DNA of 64,000 nt from JAMZMI01 sp963848175. Its GTDB lineage: Bacteria > Bacteroidota > Bacteroidia > Cytophagales > Cyclobacteriaceae. Location of the stretch: the NCBI GenBank assembly GCA_963848175.1, contig CAWKCO010000003.1, positions 682,001 through 746,000 of the forward strand, written 5' to 3'. Every line of letters starts with the position of its first letter. Position 1 is the first letter of the stretch. Positions 34,499-44,115 of the stretch are shown here, piece after piece. A program made the translations under genes and the position numbers. The notes under the pieces are model-generated. The model ran no database searches, was not told the origin of the DNA, and worked only from the letters and a program-made list of their open reading frames with translations.

Positions 34499-35646
34499 AA
34501 CTAGCGAGCTGATGTTCAGGCTATTTCCCATGATTTTTGGCTCGATGATATTGCCAACAATAACTTGGATAGCCCCCACACTCACCAGAATGTATAAGAA
34601 AGGAGTAAGCTCACCAAATTGCAATACTGCAAAACAAGCAGGAAATAAGGTTGCGATCAAGGAACCGATAGTTGGTATGTAATTGAGAACAAATATCAAT
34701 AATGCCCAAAAAACAGGTGCGTCTATACCAAAGGCCAATAAAGCAAAGTAGCTAAGTACACCTGTAAGTAGGCTTACTAAAGTTTTAAGTGATAAGTATC
34801 GACTGATGTTTTTATCCATTTTTTGAAAAAGCTCCTTGTTTTTTCTTTGCGCTGATCTTTTAGGATAAATAGCATGCATTTTTAGATCAAAAACACTTTC
34901 TTCGACCAAAAGAAAAAGGATGTAAATAAGAATCAGAAAAGCATTGCCAAGGAAAATTGTTGCGTAATCAATGGTGTTGGATATAAGGTCAGTCACATCT
35001 AAATTGTCTGCAAAATCCACCATTCTTGACATGATGTCCATGCCCATTTTTTCATTGAGCTGTTCCATGGATTTTATAAAATTGGCTTCATACATATCCA
35101 ACGATTCTGTAAGGATAGACATGCTGATGAGCAACATTTGCACAATGACAAAAACCACCACATTTATTACCATAAAGGCAATGGCACTCTGAACCCAGAG
35201 TGGCCAATTATCTCTTATGTATGGGATCATTTGTAGGTTTTCGCGCAATTCATGAATGATAAATCAAATAATCAAGGCGATGATAAATGGAATCACATAA
35301 TCTTGACTATAGTGCAGGATAGCAACCGTGGTTACGAGAATAATTAAGATGTACGACGTTTTTTTTAGTCCTTCGAAGGAATCGTGAGATGAATTGAATG
35401 ACATATTCTAGGTGGGGTGAACAGGTTGGGTTATTAGTAAGGTTTACCAATCTATTAAAAAATCTCAGTTCAGGAAGTATTTGTTACTTGAAAATGTTAA
35501 ATCCCAAAGACTTTCTTTCTATTCCACTCACTAGTCATACAATTTGCTAGCATATTTATATAAGTTTTTCTAATTCAGGTCATGTTTAAAATCAAGACTT
35601 GATTTATTTGAGCTATTAAGGATTGAGAAATAATGGAGGAGTATTA

Positions 35647-37362
35647 ATGCTTACGTTTAATAAATTGAAAATCGGGAATAAGCTCGCCATAATAATGGTA
35701 GGGCTTTCTCTTGTGGTGATAGCGCTACTTTCTTCGTTGTTTTATGTGCAATTTGATCGTGCCTTGAAAGAACGGGTTCTGTTGCAGTTGTCTTCGGTGA
35801 AAAACCTAAAAATTCTCAAGATTGAGAATGAGCTTGAAGACCGTCTGAAGGAGTTTAAGATGTTGGTTTCGAATGAAACCCTACTCGATGGCATCAATAA
35901 AAATCATGCTTTCCAAAAAATAGAGGAGTTAGCCGTGCTCGTAGATAGTTTGGATATAGCATGGCACAATAAGCAGCAGCCATTTTTGATTGATTTTACT
36001 GGAAGAGAAGGGTATCCGTCCATTACGGTAGGTTTTCTCGTGTTGGAAGAGGGTAAGTATGTTTTGGGGGTTACAGAAATGCCTGAAGTGCAGGATATAC
36101 TGCTGGAACGGACAGGGCTTGGTCAAACTGGGGAATCTTACATTGTTGGTGAAGATTTGCTTCTAAAAAGCCAGTCAAGGTTTTATGAAGGAACTCCAAC
36201 TGATATATTGGTAGACACAGAAGGTGTCAAGTTGGCCATGACTGGTGATGCAGGAAATGGCTCTATCAAAGATTATCGTGGAGTGGAAGTGTTCAGTTCT
36301 TATGAAATGATCAGTAAATATGGACTGCAGTGGGTGGTATTGACCGAAATTGATCATCAAGAAGCACTCTTTCCTTTGCACCAGTTGAGGATAGACTTGC
36401 TCTATATGTTGTTGCTCATATTTGTCTTTGTGCTTGTGGCTTCCTATCTACTTTCTCGGATGTTTGTGAGTCCAGTTGTTTATATGGAAAAACGCCTGAA
36501 CATGATGTCTAGAGGCATAGTGGAAGGAGTGGCCACCGATGAAAAGGGTTATGACGAAATAGGGAGAATGTTTGATGCGTTAAATAGACTTGTGACAGCA
36601 CTGAGTGCAACTATTGTGTTTGCGGACAAAATAGGAACAGGAAACTTTGATGCAGAATATAAGCCATTGAGTACTGAGGATAAGCTGGGAGAAGCGTTGA
36701 TACGCATGAGGGATCGTCTAACCGAATATCAGCAAAATGAGGAGCGATTGATCAAAGAAAATCAAAAATCTATCATCAACGGAGAGGAAAAAGAGCGGTC
36801 TCGGATTTCAAAAGAAATGCATGATGGAGTGGGGCCTTTGCTCACGACCCTTCGGATGAAAATACAAAGTACAGATTTGGATCCTGATATTGAGCGCACG
36901 TTGCTCAAGCGCCTAGATGATACCATAATGGAGGTGCGCCGCATTTCTAATAACCTGATGCCCAGTGTGCTGGTAGATTTTGGGGCAGGAGAGGCCATCG
37001 CTAATTTTATCAATCAGGTTAAAGAAAATGCTGAGATTAAAATCCTTTATAAAAACGATCTTACAAGCAAGAGCAACGTGGATGATTCTATTCATATATT
37101 TTTGTATAGAATAGCTCAAGAATCCATAAACAACGCGCTCAAGCATGCAGGTGCAACGGAGATTAGGGTTTCTGTCACAAGTTTTGATGATCACATCAGC
37201 TATTATATTAGTGACAATGGATCAGGCTTTGATGTAAGAGAAAATCATGCGGGCAATGGATTGAGAAATATGCGTGAGCGGGTGAAGGTGGCTAATGGGA
37301 CAATTGATATAACTAGTGACACTTCGGGTACGACAATCGAGGTAGAAATTCCAATATTATGA
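35647..37362 (+). CDS. Sensor histidine kinase, NarL-partner type
   Basis: 571 residues from the ATG at 35647 (MLTFNKLKIGNKLAIIMVG). A transmembrane helix (about 12-35) is followed by an extracellular Cache-like sensor (about 36-245), a second helix (about 250-275) and a HAMP-like linker. Then come HisKA_3 with ERSRISKEMHDGVGPLLTTLRMKI (phospho-His) and HATPase_c with RIAQESINNALKHAGA, DNGSGFD and GNGLRNMRERV. It phosphorylates the response regulator encoded next, with which it overlaps by four bases (ATGA). The signal is unknown. Confidence 0.92.
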   Translation: MLTFNKLKIGNKLAIIMVGLSLVVIALLSSLFYVQFDRALKERVLLQLSSVKNLKILKIENELEDRLKEFKMLVSNETLLDGINKNHAFQKIEELAVLVDSLDIAWHNKQQPFLIDFTGREGYPSITVGFLVLEEGKYVLGVTEMPEVQDILLERTGLGQTGESYIVGEDLLLKSQSRFYEGTPTDILVDTEGVKLAMTGDAGNGSIKDYRGVEVFSSYEMISKYGLQWVVLTEIDHQEALFPLHQLRIDLLYMLLLIFVFVLVASYLLSRMFVSPVVYMEKRLNMMSRGIVEGVATDEKGYDEIGRMFDALNRLVTALSATIVFADKIGTGNFDAEYKPLSTEDKLGEALIRMRDRLTEYQQNEERLIKENQKSIINGEEKERSRISKEMHDGVGPLLTTLRMKIQSTDLDPDIERTLLKRLDDTIMEVRRISNNLMPSVLVDFGAGEAIANFINQVKENAEIKILYKNDLTSKSNVDDSIHIFLYRIAQESINNALKHAGATEIRVSVTSFDDHISYYISDNGSGFDVRENHAGNGLRNMRERVKVANGTIDITSDTSGTTIEVEIPIL

Positions 37363-37988
37363 GTAAGATAAAAATTGTGGTCGTTGATGATCACCAACTT
37401 TTCAGAGAAGGAATTACTTCACTTCTCGCCAAGAGCGATGAACTGGAAATTGTAGGAGAGGCGTATTCTGCAGATTTGTTGTTTGAAATATTGAAAGAGA
37501 AGCATGTACACATTGTACTGATGGATATATCCATGCCAGAGACCGATGGGCTAGAGGCAATCAAACTCGCGCGAGATAAGTTTCCTGACGTGAAATTCAT
37601 TGTTTTGACCATGCATGCCGAAGGACAATATGTGGTAAAAGCTGTGAAAAATGGTGCTTATGGCTATTTGATTAAAAACGCAGATGAAAAGGAGTTGATC
37701 CAGGCCATCAAGGATGTGGCCAATGGTAAAAAGCACTTCAATAGTGAAATCTCACAATTGATGATAGGCAATATGGCCATGGAAGGAGAATCACATAAGA
37801 AGCTTTCTGAGCGTGAACTAGAGGTGTTGATACTCGTTTCGGAAGGTAAAACGACGAAAGAAATTGCGGATGAGCTTTTTGTAAGTACGCGTACCGTGGA
37901 GACCCACCGTGTGAATATGATGAAAAAGCTTCACGTCCAAAATACCGCCGAACTCATCAAAAAGGCTGCACATTTGGGGTTGATTTGA
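37359..37988 (+). CDS. NarL/FixJ-family response regulator
   Basis: A 209-residue protein. The receiver domain (1-125) has VVVDDHQLFREG, phospho-acceptor Asp in HIVLMDISMPETDG and the conserved Lys in NAYGYLIKNADEK. A LuxR-type HTH (about 145-205) is seen as LSERELEVLILVSEGKTTKEIADELFVSTRTVETHRVNMMKKL. It activates or represses transcription when phosphorylated by the overlapping upstream kinase. Confidence 0.95.
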   Translation: MSKIKIVVVDDHQLFREGITSLLAKSDELEIVGEAYSADLLFEILKEKHVHIVLMDISMPETDGLEAIKLARDKFPDVKFIVLTMHAEGQYVVKAVKNGAYGYLIKNADEKELIQAIKDVANGKKHFNSEISQLMIGNMAMEGESHKKLSERELEVLILVSEGKTTKEIADELFVSTRTVETHRVNMMKKLHVQNTAELIKKAAHLGLI

Positions 37989-38091
37989 TTTTGGGAAATG
38001 CATTCCAAACCACATCCCCTATAATTTGTTAGATGATCAGGATAGAAACTAGCCTAAGTTTGCAACTATTAGACCTCATTTGCTGTCAAAT

Positions 38092-41001
38092 ATGATCGGT
38101 ATGATCAAAGTAGAAAATATTTTTTTTAAGAAGTTCCTGTTGGCAATAGCCGTGCTGGTTTGCGGCTATAGTAGTTCTGCAACTCATATCAGGGCTGGGG
38201 AGATTTTGGTGACCAAAGTAGAAGGATCTAGAAGCTATAAAATTACCGTGGTTGGGTATAGGGATAGAGTTTCGGGCGGACCTCCTTTTGGAGGTAATAG
38301 TGTATTGGAATTTGGCGATGGAAGCCAACCTGTTCAATTTGCCCTAAGTGGGGAGGAACAGAATGATGGAATGGTGATTGTTGAAATTGATAATATAAGT
38401 GCGGAAGTTCAGCAGGTGAAGATTACGGTATTCCACCAATATAGCGCTTCTGGAGATTATGTTATTAGTTATAGAGAGCAAAATAGGAATGGACAGATTG
38501 CCAATATGTCTTCATCAGTATCGACTCCCTTCTACATCGAAACCTTTCTTCGTATCGATGATATTCTTGGGCCTAATAGTTCTCCAATACTCACTGTTCC
38601 TCCGGTAGATTACGCTTCAGTTGGAGCTATTTTTATTCATAATGCAGGAGCCTTTGATCTAGATGGTGATAGTTTGTCCTATCGTTTTATCACGCCCAGA
38701 CAAGCTAAAAAATTAGATGTAACAAATTATAAAAAACTCGATGACGAATCATTTTATACCAATCCTTCAGAAGGAAGTGAACAGGGTACGCCCCCTACTT
38801 TGACTTTAAATGCAATTACGGGCGATTTGATATGGAATGCACCTGGAGATATTACCAATCAAAGTCCCGAGGGGGGAGTGTGCCAAGAGGGTTTTTCTGA
38901 GTATAACGTTGCGTTCGTTATTGATGAATGGCGCAAAGTGAGGGGGCAGTATTACCGTGTTGGATACACGGTGAGAGATATGCAAATCATTGTATGTAAG
39001 ACAGATAATGAACCACCCATCATCGCGCCATTAGAAGATGTATGTGTAGAGGCAGGACAACAGGTGGAAACCACTGTTTTTGCTACCGATCCAGAAGGGC
39101 TTCCTGTGAAGTTGGAAGCTTTTGGAGGGCCATTTGAAGTAGGCAATCCAGCTACATTTTCTCCTTTTCCTCCGAGCTATCAATCCATATTACCTGCGGA
39201 ATTGGATTTCACATGGAATACTGGGTGTTTGAATGTGAGAGAAAGGCCCTATGAAGTGCAGTTCAAAGCGACAGACTCTATTAGCGCCGGACCAAAGTTG
39301 GTGGATTTTGAGACTTTCCTAATCACAGTAATGGGGCCAGCGCCAGTGGGATTAGAGACTGAGATACAGCCGGGCAGGAGTGTTCGTTTGAGATGGGATG
39401 AATATGCTTGTAATGAAGCAGATATAATGCAGATATGGCGCAAGGTTGGTGCATCCAATATAGATACAGAACCTTGTGATATGGGAATGCCTCCTAACAC
39501 TGGTTTTCAGATGATTGATGAAGTAAATATTAATACTACTGAATATCTTGATGACAACCGTGGCAGAGGATTAAGTCCTGGTGCTAAGTACTGTTACCGA
39601 TTGGTGGCTTCTTATCCTTCTCCAGGAGGAGGGTTGAGCTATGTTTCGGCTGAATCCTGCGACAGTCTCCTCATTGACGTGCCAGTCATTACCAATGTAG
39701 ATGTGGTAAAAACAGACCCTACGGAAGGTGAGATTATTGTCAAGTGGACACCTCCCTACCAGATAGATCAGATTGCCTACCCACCGACGTATACTTATGA
39801 TCTTTTGAGAAAATCAAATAGCCAAGGAAGCGCTTATGAAACTGTGCTTTCCAAATCCTTGGATACCGCATATACAGATACAGGTTTGAATACTGAGCGG
39901 CTTCAATATACCTATCAAGTTGTCCTATATGAAAATGCTGGAGCTTTGGTAGATAGTTCGGCCAGTGCCTCGTCCGTTTGGCTTACTCCTAATCCATTAA
40001 TAGAATCTATAGAAGTGCTCTGGAATGCCGATGTGCCATGGTCTTTGAAGTCATCTAAGTTTCCATACCATTACATTTATAGAGATAGAGCGGATATTAG
40101 TGACCCTAAGAAGCTGGTTTTAATTGATTCTGTGGATGTCACAAGCAGAGCTTTTCGGTATGTTGACTTTGGGACTTTTAATGATCAACCACTTTCTGAC
40201 AGCTTGGTATATTGCTATTTTGTTTCAACGAACGGGTTTTATGACAATGCTTTGCTGCCAGAGCCGTTGATCAATCGCTCGCAAATTGCCTGTGCTCAAC
40301 CCAATGACACCATTCCCCCTTGCTCACCACCAACTTTGAAGATTGGCGACAATTCGTCATGTCAGGTGCAGCTTGCTGGAAAACCTTGCGATTTTAATTC
40401 ATTCCAAAATCAAATTGACTGGGAAGCAACGACTGATCCTGATTGTGGCAATGACGTTACATCCTACAATGTTTACTTTTCTGATTCAGGACAAGAAGAG
40501 ACGTTTGAACTCATTGGTAATTCAACCATTACCACCTTTATTCATTACAACTTAAAGTCATTTAAAGGGTGTTATTACGTGGAGGCAGTAGATAGGTCGG
40601 GCAATCGAAGTGTGCCCACTGATACAATTTGTGGTGATAACTGTCCCAACATTAGCTTTCCTAATGCCTTTTCGCCTAATGGAGACGGAATTAATGATCT
40701 CTACACACCAAAATATTCGGGGAGCGATATTTCTGTTGCCAATTTCAATTTTGACAATTGTCCAAGGTTTATTCAAGAGTTAAACTTCAGAGTGGTTGAT
40801 CGATCAGGAAATCAGGTTTTCAGGTATAGCACCAAAGATGATCCTTCTGGTGATGGGCTTATTCGGTGGGATGGTAAAAATATGTTTGGCTTGGAACTTG
40901 GCACAGGAGTTTATTATTATGAGGCCAATGTGACGTTCGATGTTTTAAATCCAAAAGAAACAAAAAAAACATTTAAGGGATGGATTCAACTCATGAGATA
41001 G
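38092..41001 (+). CDS. Large surface/gliding-type protein with type B T9SS C-terminal domain
   Basis: About 970 residues. Signal peptide (FFKKFLLAIAVLVCGYSSSATH), then Ig/fibronectin-like beta domains (PPVDYASVGAIFIHNAGAFDLDGD, PPIIAPLEDVCVEAGQQVETTVFATDPEG). The C-terminus is a gliding-motility-associated CTD: ISFPNAFSPNGDGINDLY ... FRVVDRSGNQVF ... GTGVYYYEANVTF ... KTFKGWIQLMR. Type B CTDs send proteins through type IX secretion to the surface, often as adhesins. The choice of start (TTG 38080, ATG 38092 or 38101) does not affect the signal peptide. It overlaps the DCC gene by 22 bases. Confidence 0.87.
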   Translation: MIGMIKVENIFFKKFLLAIAVLVCGYSSSATHIRAGEILVTKVEGSRSYKITVVGYRDRVSGGPPFGGNSVLEFGDGSQPVQFALSGEEQNDGMVIVEIDNISAEVQQVKITVFHQYSASGDYVISYREQNRNGQIANMSSSVSTPFYIETFLRIDDILGPNSSPILTVPPVDYASVGAIFIHNAGAFDLDGDSLSYRFITPRQAKKLDVTNYKKLDDESFYTNPSEGSEQGTPPTLTLNAITGDLIWNAPGDITNQSPEGGVCQEGFSEYNVAFVIDEWRKVRGQYYRVGYTVRDMQIIVCKTDNEPPIIAPLEDVCVEAGQQVETTVFATDPEGLPVKLEAFGGPFEVGNPATFSPFPPSYQSILPAELDFTWNTGCLNVRERPYEVQFKATDSISAGPKLVDFETFLITVMGPAPVGLETEIQPGRSVRLRWDEYACNEADIMQIWRKVGASNIDTEPCDMGMPPNTGFQMIDEVNINTTEYLDDNRGRGLSPGAKYCYRLVASYPSPGGGLSYVSAESCDSLLIDVPVITNVDVVKTDPTEGEIIVKWTPPYQIDQIAYPPTYTYDLLRKSNSQGSAYETVLSKSLDTAYTDTGLNTERLQYTYQVVLYENAGALVDSSASASSVWLTPNPLIESIEVLWNADVPWSLKSSKFPYHYIYRDRADISDPKKLVLIDSVDVTSRAFRYVDFGTFNDQPLSDSLVYCYFVSTNGFYDNALLPEPLINRSQIACAQPNDTIPPCSPPTLKIGDNSSCQVQLAGKPCDFNSFQNQIDWEATTDPDCGNDVTSYNVYFSDSGQEETFELIGNSTITTFIHYNLKSFKGCYYVEAVDRSGNRSVPTDTICGDNCPNISFPNAFSPNGDGINDLYTPKYSGSDISVANFNFDNCPRFIQELNFRVVDRSGNQVFRYSTKDDPSGDGLIRWDGKNMFGLELGTGVYYYEANVTFDVLNPKETKKTFKGWIQLMR

Positions 41002-41399
41002 CACGTCATCCAGTGGTTTTGTTCGATGGAGTGTGCAACCTGTGCAATTACTTCGTCAATTTTATTATTGATCGAGATACTACTGGGAAAATCAAATTTG
41101 CTTCATTACAATCGTCCATTGGACAACAATTGATCAAATCTGAGGTTCCTGAGAATTATTTGGGCAGTGTTGTTTTTGTGTGGAAAGGAAAGATTTACTT
41201 CAAAAGCAGGGCAGCATTGGAGGTTTTTTATCAATTGGGATTTCCTTACTCCATGCTTTTCGGACTTGTTATTGTTCCAACATTCATTAGCAATTGGGTC
41301 TATGATTTTATTGCAAAAAGAAGATACAAATGGTTCGGAAAACAGGATACTTGCCGCATACCAACACCTGAACTGCGCGAAAGATTTCTCGATTCTTGA
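40980..41399 (+). CDS. DCC-family (DUF393) thiol-disulphide oxidoreductase-like protein
   Basis: 139 residues with the DCC motif in VVLFDGVCNLCNYFVNFIIDRD (DxxCxxC), the RSRA-like SRAALEVFYQLG segment, and the C-terminal YDFIAKRRYKWFG. The family is thought to have a thioredoxin-like fold with a CxxC pair and acts in redox or membrane-protein maturation; direct substrates are unknown. It overlaps the preceding surface-protein gene, which suggests coupling, though their functions are not evidently linked. Confidence 0.9.
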   Translation: MDSTHEIARHPVVLFDGVCNLCNYFVNFIIDRDTTGKIKFASLQSSIGQQLIKSEVPENYLGSVVFVWKGKIYFKSRAALEVFYQLGFPYSMLFGLVIVPTFISNWVYDFIAKRRYKWFGKQDTCRIPTPELRERFLDS

Positions 41400-41439
41400 G
41401 ATGTTTCCTAGTTTTGCCCCCCAAATCAAAACAACCTAA

Positions 41440-42312
41440 ATGAAGGCATACGTATTTCCCGGTCAGGGAGCACAATTCCCAGGGATGGGAAAAGATCTTT
41501 ATGATAGCAATCCGAAAGCGAAAGAACTTTTCGAGAAAGCGAATGAAATTTTAGGGTTTAGAATCTCTGATATCATGTTTGAGGGGACAGCCGACCAGCT
41601 GAAAGAAACCAATGTAACACAGCCAGCAGTCTTTTTGCACAGTGTTATTTCGGCGTTGGTTGCTGACGACTTTGCGCCGGAAATGGTAGCAGGTCATTCT
41701 CTGGGAGAATTTTCCGCTTTGGTGGCTAATGGAGCTTTGAGTTTTGAAGATGGTTTGAAATTGGTAGCCAAGCGAGCCAGTGCCATGCAAAAAGCTTGCG
41801 AACTACAGGAGTCTTCCATGGCAGCTGTGCTTGGATTGGATGATCACGTAGTAGAGGAGGTTTGCGCATCTATTGATGAAGTGGTGGTTGCGGCTAATTA
41901 CAATTGCCCAGGGCAGTTGGTTATTTCAGGTTCGCTCAAAGGTGTGGAGCTAGCATGTGCAGCTTTGAAAGAAGCAGGTGCCAAAAGAGCTTTGCCATTG
42001 CCAGTGCGTGGTGCGTTTCACTCTCCAATAATGGAGCCAGCCAGAGAAGAATTGGCCGAAGCGATTCAGTCTACAACTTTCTCTGAACCAAAATGCCCGG
42101 TATATCAAAATGTTGATGCTCAAGCACATGCTGATATTGAGGAAATAAAAGCTAATTTGGTTTCTCAGTTGACTGGTGCAGTGAAATGGACTCAAATAGT
42201 GCAAGCTATGATCGCAGGTGGAGCTACATCTTTGACTGAGTGTGGGCCAGGAAATGTGTTGCAAGGGTTGATAAAGAAAATTGATAAAGAAGCAGAAACA
42301 TCACATCTATGA
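41440..42312 (+). CDS. fabD: Malonyl CoA-acyl carrier protein transacylase
   Basis: 290 residues. Motifs: VFPGQGAQFPGMGKDLY (about 5-20), the catalytic serine in VAGHSLGEFSAL (about 87-98), the malonate-binding Arg in the KRASAMQ region and GAFHSPIM with the catalytic His. It loads malonyl groups from CoA onto ACP for fatty-acid synthesis. It overlaps the small lipoprotein gene by four bases and continues into cmk and ispH, a recurring Bacteroidota gene order. Confidence 0.95.
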   Translation: MKAYVFPGQGAQFPGMGKDLYDSNPKAKELFEKANEILGFRISDIMFEGTADQLKETNVTQPAVFLHSVISALVADDFAPEMVAGHSLGEFSALVANGALSFEDGLKLVAKRASAMQKACELQESSMAAVLGLDDHVVEEVCASIDEVVVAANYNCPGQLVISGSLKGVELACAALKEAGAKRALPLPVRGAFHSPIMEPAREELAEAIQSTTFSEPKCPVYQNVDAQAHADIEEIKANLVSQLTGAVKWTQIVQAMIAGGATSLTECGPGNVLQGLIKKIDKEAETSHL

Positions 42313-42452
42313 TGCATCGCATAACAAAATCTTTTGGTCTCTTATTTTTGTTGTCCGCATTGGTTTTGACAGGGTGTAAAAAAAGCCCCTCCAACTCCAA
42401 TAGACAAATCAAGAAAGGGAAGCCAATTCCATGTCCGCTAAAAGACTGCTAG
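42309..42452 (+). CDS. 47-residue lipoprotein between fabD and cmk
   Basis: Open frame beginning at the fabD stop (ATGA overlap): MMHRITKSFGLLFLLSALVL followed by lipobox LTGC and a short basic tail ending PIPCPLKDC. The signal peptide and lipobox are textbook and the mature part is only about 24 residues with two more Cys. Its start and stop are tightly packed between fabD and cmk, and the packing is the main evidence for a real gene. Function unknown. Confidence 0.7.
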   Translation: MMHRITKSFGLLFLLSALVLTGCKKSPSNSNRQIKKGKPIPCPLKDC

Positions 42453-42453
42453 T

Positions 42454-43119
42454 TTGAAAAAAATCAATATTGCGATAGATGGTTATTCGGGTACAGGTAA
42501 AAGCTCTACAGCAAAAAAGGTAGCAGCTAGACTTGGCTATATCTACATAGATAGTGGCGCGATGTACCGAGCCACTACTCTTTATTTTATTGAAAATGGG
42601 ATCGACTGTCAAGATATTGAAAAAGTGAATGAGGCTTTGAAGTTCTTGAGGTTGAGTTTCACAGAGGAAGGAATCTGCATCAACGAGCGATTGGTAGCCA
42701 ATGAGATAAGAACCATGGCTGTGAACCATCAAGTGAGCCATGTAGCAGCCGTGAAGGAAGTAAGAACGGAGATGGTGAAGCAGCAGCAAATCATTGGTGT
42801 GGACAAAGGTGTGGTCATGGATGGTCGCGATATTGGTACAGTAGTTTTTCCTGATGCGGAGCTCAAAGTGTTTATGATCGCTAATGCAGATATTCGTGCG
42901 AAGAGGCGACAAGAAGAGCTGGCAGCTGATGGGGTAGAGGAGGAACTTTCTATTATAAAATCAAATTTACTGGAGAGAGATAAGATAGATTCTACTCGAG
43001 AAACATCCCCGCTAATGAAAGCGACTGATGCTGTTGAAGTAGATACATCCAATTTGACTTTAGAAAATCAGATAAATCAGATTATTGACTTGGCTCAATT
43101 AAGAATTAATGAAAGTTGA
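42454..43119 (+). CDS. cmk: Cytidylate kinase
   Basis: 221 residues with start TTG at 42454, one base after the preceding stop. P-loop IDGYSGTGKSSTAKKVA (about 7-23), the DSGAMYRATTLYF motif, VVMDGRDIGTVVFPDAELKVFM and RAKRRQEEL with the CMP-binding Arg residues. It phosphorylates CMP and dCMP. It overlaps the next gene by 11 bases. Confidence 0.95.
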   Translation: MKKINIAIDGYSGTGKSSTAKKVAARLGYIYIDSGAMYRATTLYFIENGIDCQDIEKVNEALKFLRLSFTEEGICINERLVANEIRTMAVNHQVSHVAAVKEVRTEMVKQQQIIGVDKGVVMDGRDIGTVVFPDAELKVFMIANADIRAKRRQEELAADGVEEELSIIKSNLLERDKIDSTRETSPLMKATDAVEVDTSNLTLENQINQIIDLAQLRINES

Positions 43120-43996
43120 AATCGATCAAAATTCGGGTTACTGTTTTGGCGTTGAGTTTGCCATTCAGATGGCAGAAGACGAGATGTCTGATGGTAACGA
43201 ACTTTATTGCTTAGGTGATATTGTGCACAATTCCATGGAGGTGGAGCGACTTTATCAAAAGGGCTTGCGAACCATCACTCACGAGGAGTTGAAGCAAATA
43301 CACGATGCAAAAGTGTTGATTCGGGCACATGGAGAGCCTCCGTCTACCTATCAAATCGCGATCGAAAACAATCTTGAGCTCATTGATGCCTCTTGTCCAG
43401 TGGTGCTCAAACTTCAAAATCGGATCAAACATTCCTATGATAAATCCAGTGAATGTGATGGGCAAATTGTCATTTACGGCAAGGATGGACACGCAGAAGT
43501 GGTTGGACTCACAGGGCAAACAGGAAATAGTGCCATTATTGTTTCGTCTGAAGAAGATTTGGATCAAATAGACTTTACACGGCCTGTGACACTATATAGC
43601 CAGACCACTAAGAGTACTCAGGGCTTTTATCATATCAAAGAAGTCATTGAAAAGCGAATAGAGCAAGCCAAAGGAGCGTTGGGGGAAGAGGATTTCAATG
43701 CCAATGATAGTATTTGTCGTCAGGTTTCCAATAGAGAGCCGCGCATGGTTGAGTTTTCAACCAAACATAATGTGATATTATTTGTTGCAGGAAAGAAGAG
43801 TTCTAATGGAAGGGCTTTGTATAATGTGTGTTTGCAAAACAACCCTAGGAGTTATTTCATCGAAAGTGAAAAGGACATTGATCGCTCATGGCTGACTCAA
43901 GAAGATAGTGTTGGAATCTGTGGGGCAACATCTACTCCGGGGTGGTTGATGCAGCAGGTAAAAGATTTCTTACTTGCTGCTGAGGTTTGCGAATAA
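43109..43996 (+). CDS. ispH: 4-hydroxy-3-methylbut-2-enyl diphosphate reductase
   Basis: 295 residues. The three Fe-S Cys are in SGYCFGVEFAI (about 12), DASCPVV (about 95) and DSICRQVSNRE (about 205). IRAHGEPPSTY, YGKDGHAEVVGLTGQ and SSNGRALYNVC carry the substrate-binding His and Ser residues. This is the last step of the MEP isoprenoid pathway, reducing HMBPP to IPP and DMAPP. Its start overlaps cmk by 11 bases. Confidence 0.96.
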   Translation: MKVEIDQNSGYCFGVEFAIQMAEDEMSDGNELYCLGDIVHNSMEVERLYQKGLRTITHEELKQIHDAKVLIRAHGEPPSTYQIAIENNLELIDASCPVVLKLQNRIKHSYDKSSECDGQIVIYGKDGHAEVVGLTGQTGNSAIIVSSEEDLDQIDFTRPVTLYSQTTKSTQGFYHIKEVIEKRIEQAKGALGEEDFNANDSICRQVSNREPRMVEFSTKHNVILFVAGKKSSNGRALYNVCLQNNPRSYFIESEKDIDRSWLTQEDSVGICGATSTPGWLMQQVKDFLLAAEVCE

Positions 43997-44075
43997 CGCA
44001 AATTTAAAACGTTTTTGGTTTTTGAAATTGTTTTTCAACAAATGCCTTAAACGTTTCATTTGAACATTTTTTTAC

Positions 44076-44083
44076 TATTTTTG
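44076..44083 (+). promoter_or_regulatory. Candidate -7 box upstream of nqrA
   Basis: TATTTTTG matches the Bacteroidota TAnnTTTG -7 box, 33 bases before the nqrA ATG. The TTTG of a -33 element is only at 13 bases' distance (44059-44062), closer than usual, so the call is tentative. Confidence 0.35.
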
Positions 44084-44115
44084 CAGGGATTTTCAAGTAG
44101 ACCGATACGTTCAAA

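Larger units (their letters stand above)
33087..35404 (-). pseudogene. AI-2E family transporter, disrupted by IS5-family insertion and a nonsense codon
   Basis: The gene reads from ATG 35404 (MSFNSSHDSFEGLKKTSYILIILVTT) through a TGA at about 35260 in the context IIALII-TGA-FIIHELRENL. A Trp (TGG) would fit there. It then continues through REN...PLWVQSAIAF and the AI-2E/PerM core to LNISSLVV at the IS edge. After the insertion it resumes as ILSLTIWGAIWGVMGMILSVPITVMMMIVFEEIPSLRF and ends at 33087. The uninterrupted frame joins perfectly at the 3-bp duplication. The family exports or imports small solutes through 7-8 membrane helices. Two independent lesions make this a genuine pseudogene. Confidence 0.92.

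Noticed and set aside
35258..35262. TGA recoding (selenocysteine or Trp) in the AI-2E gene
   Set aside because: The gene is also split by an IS, TGA is a normal stop in many genes here, and no SECIS-like hairpin follows.
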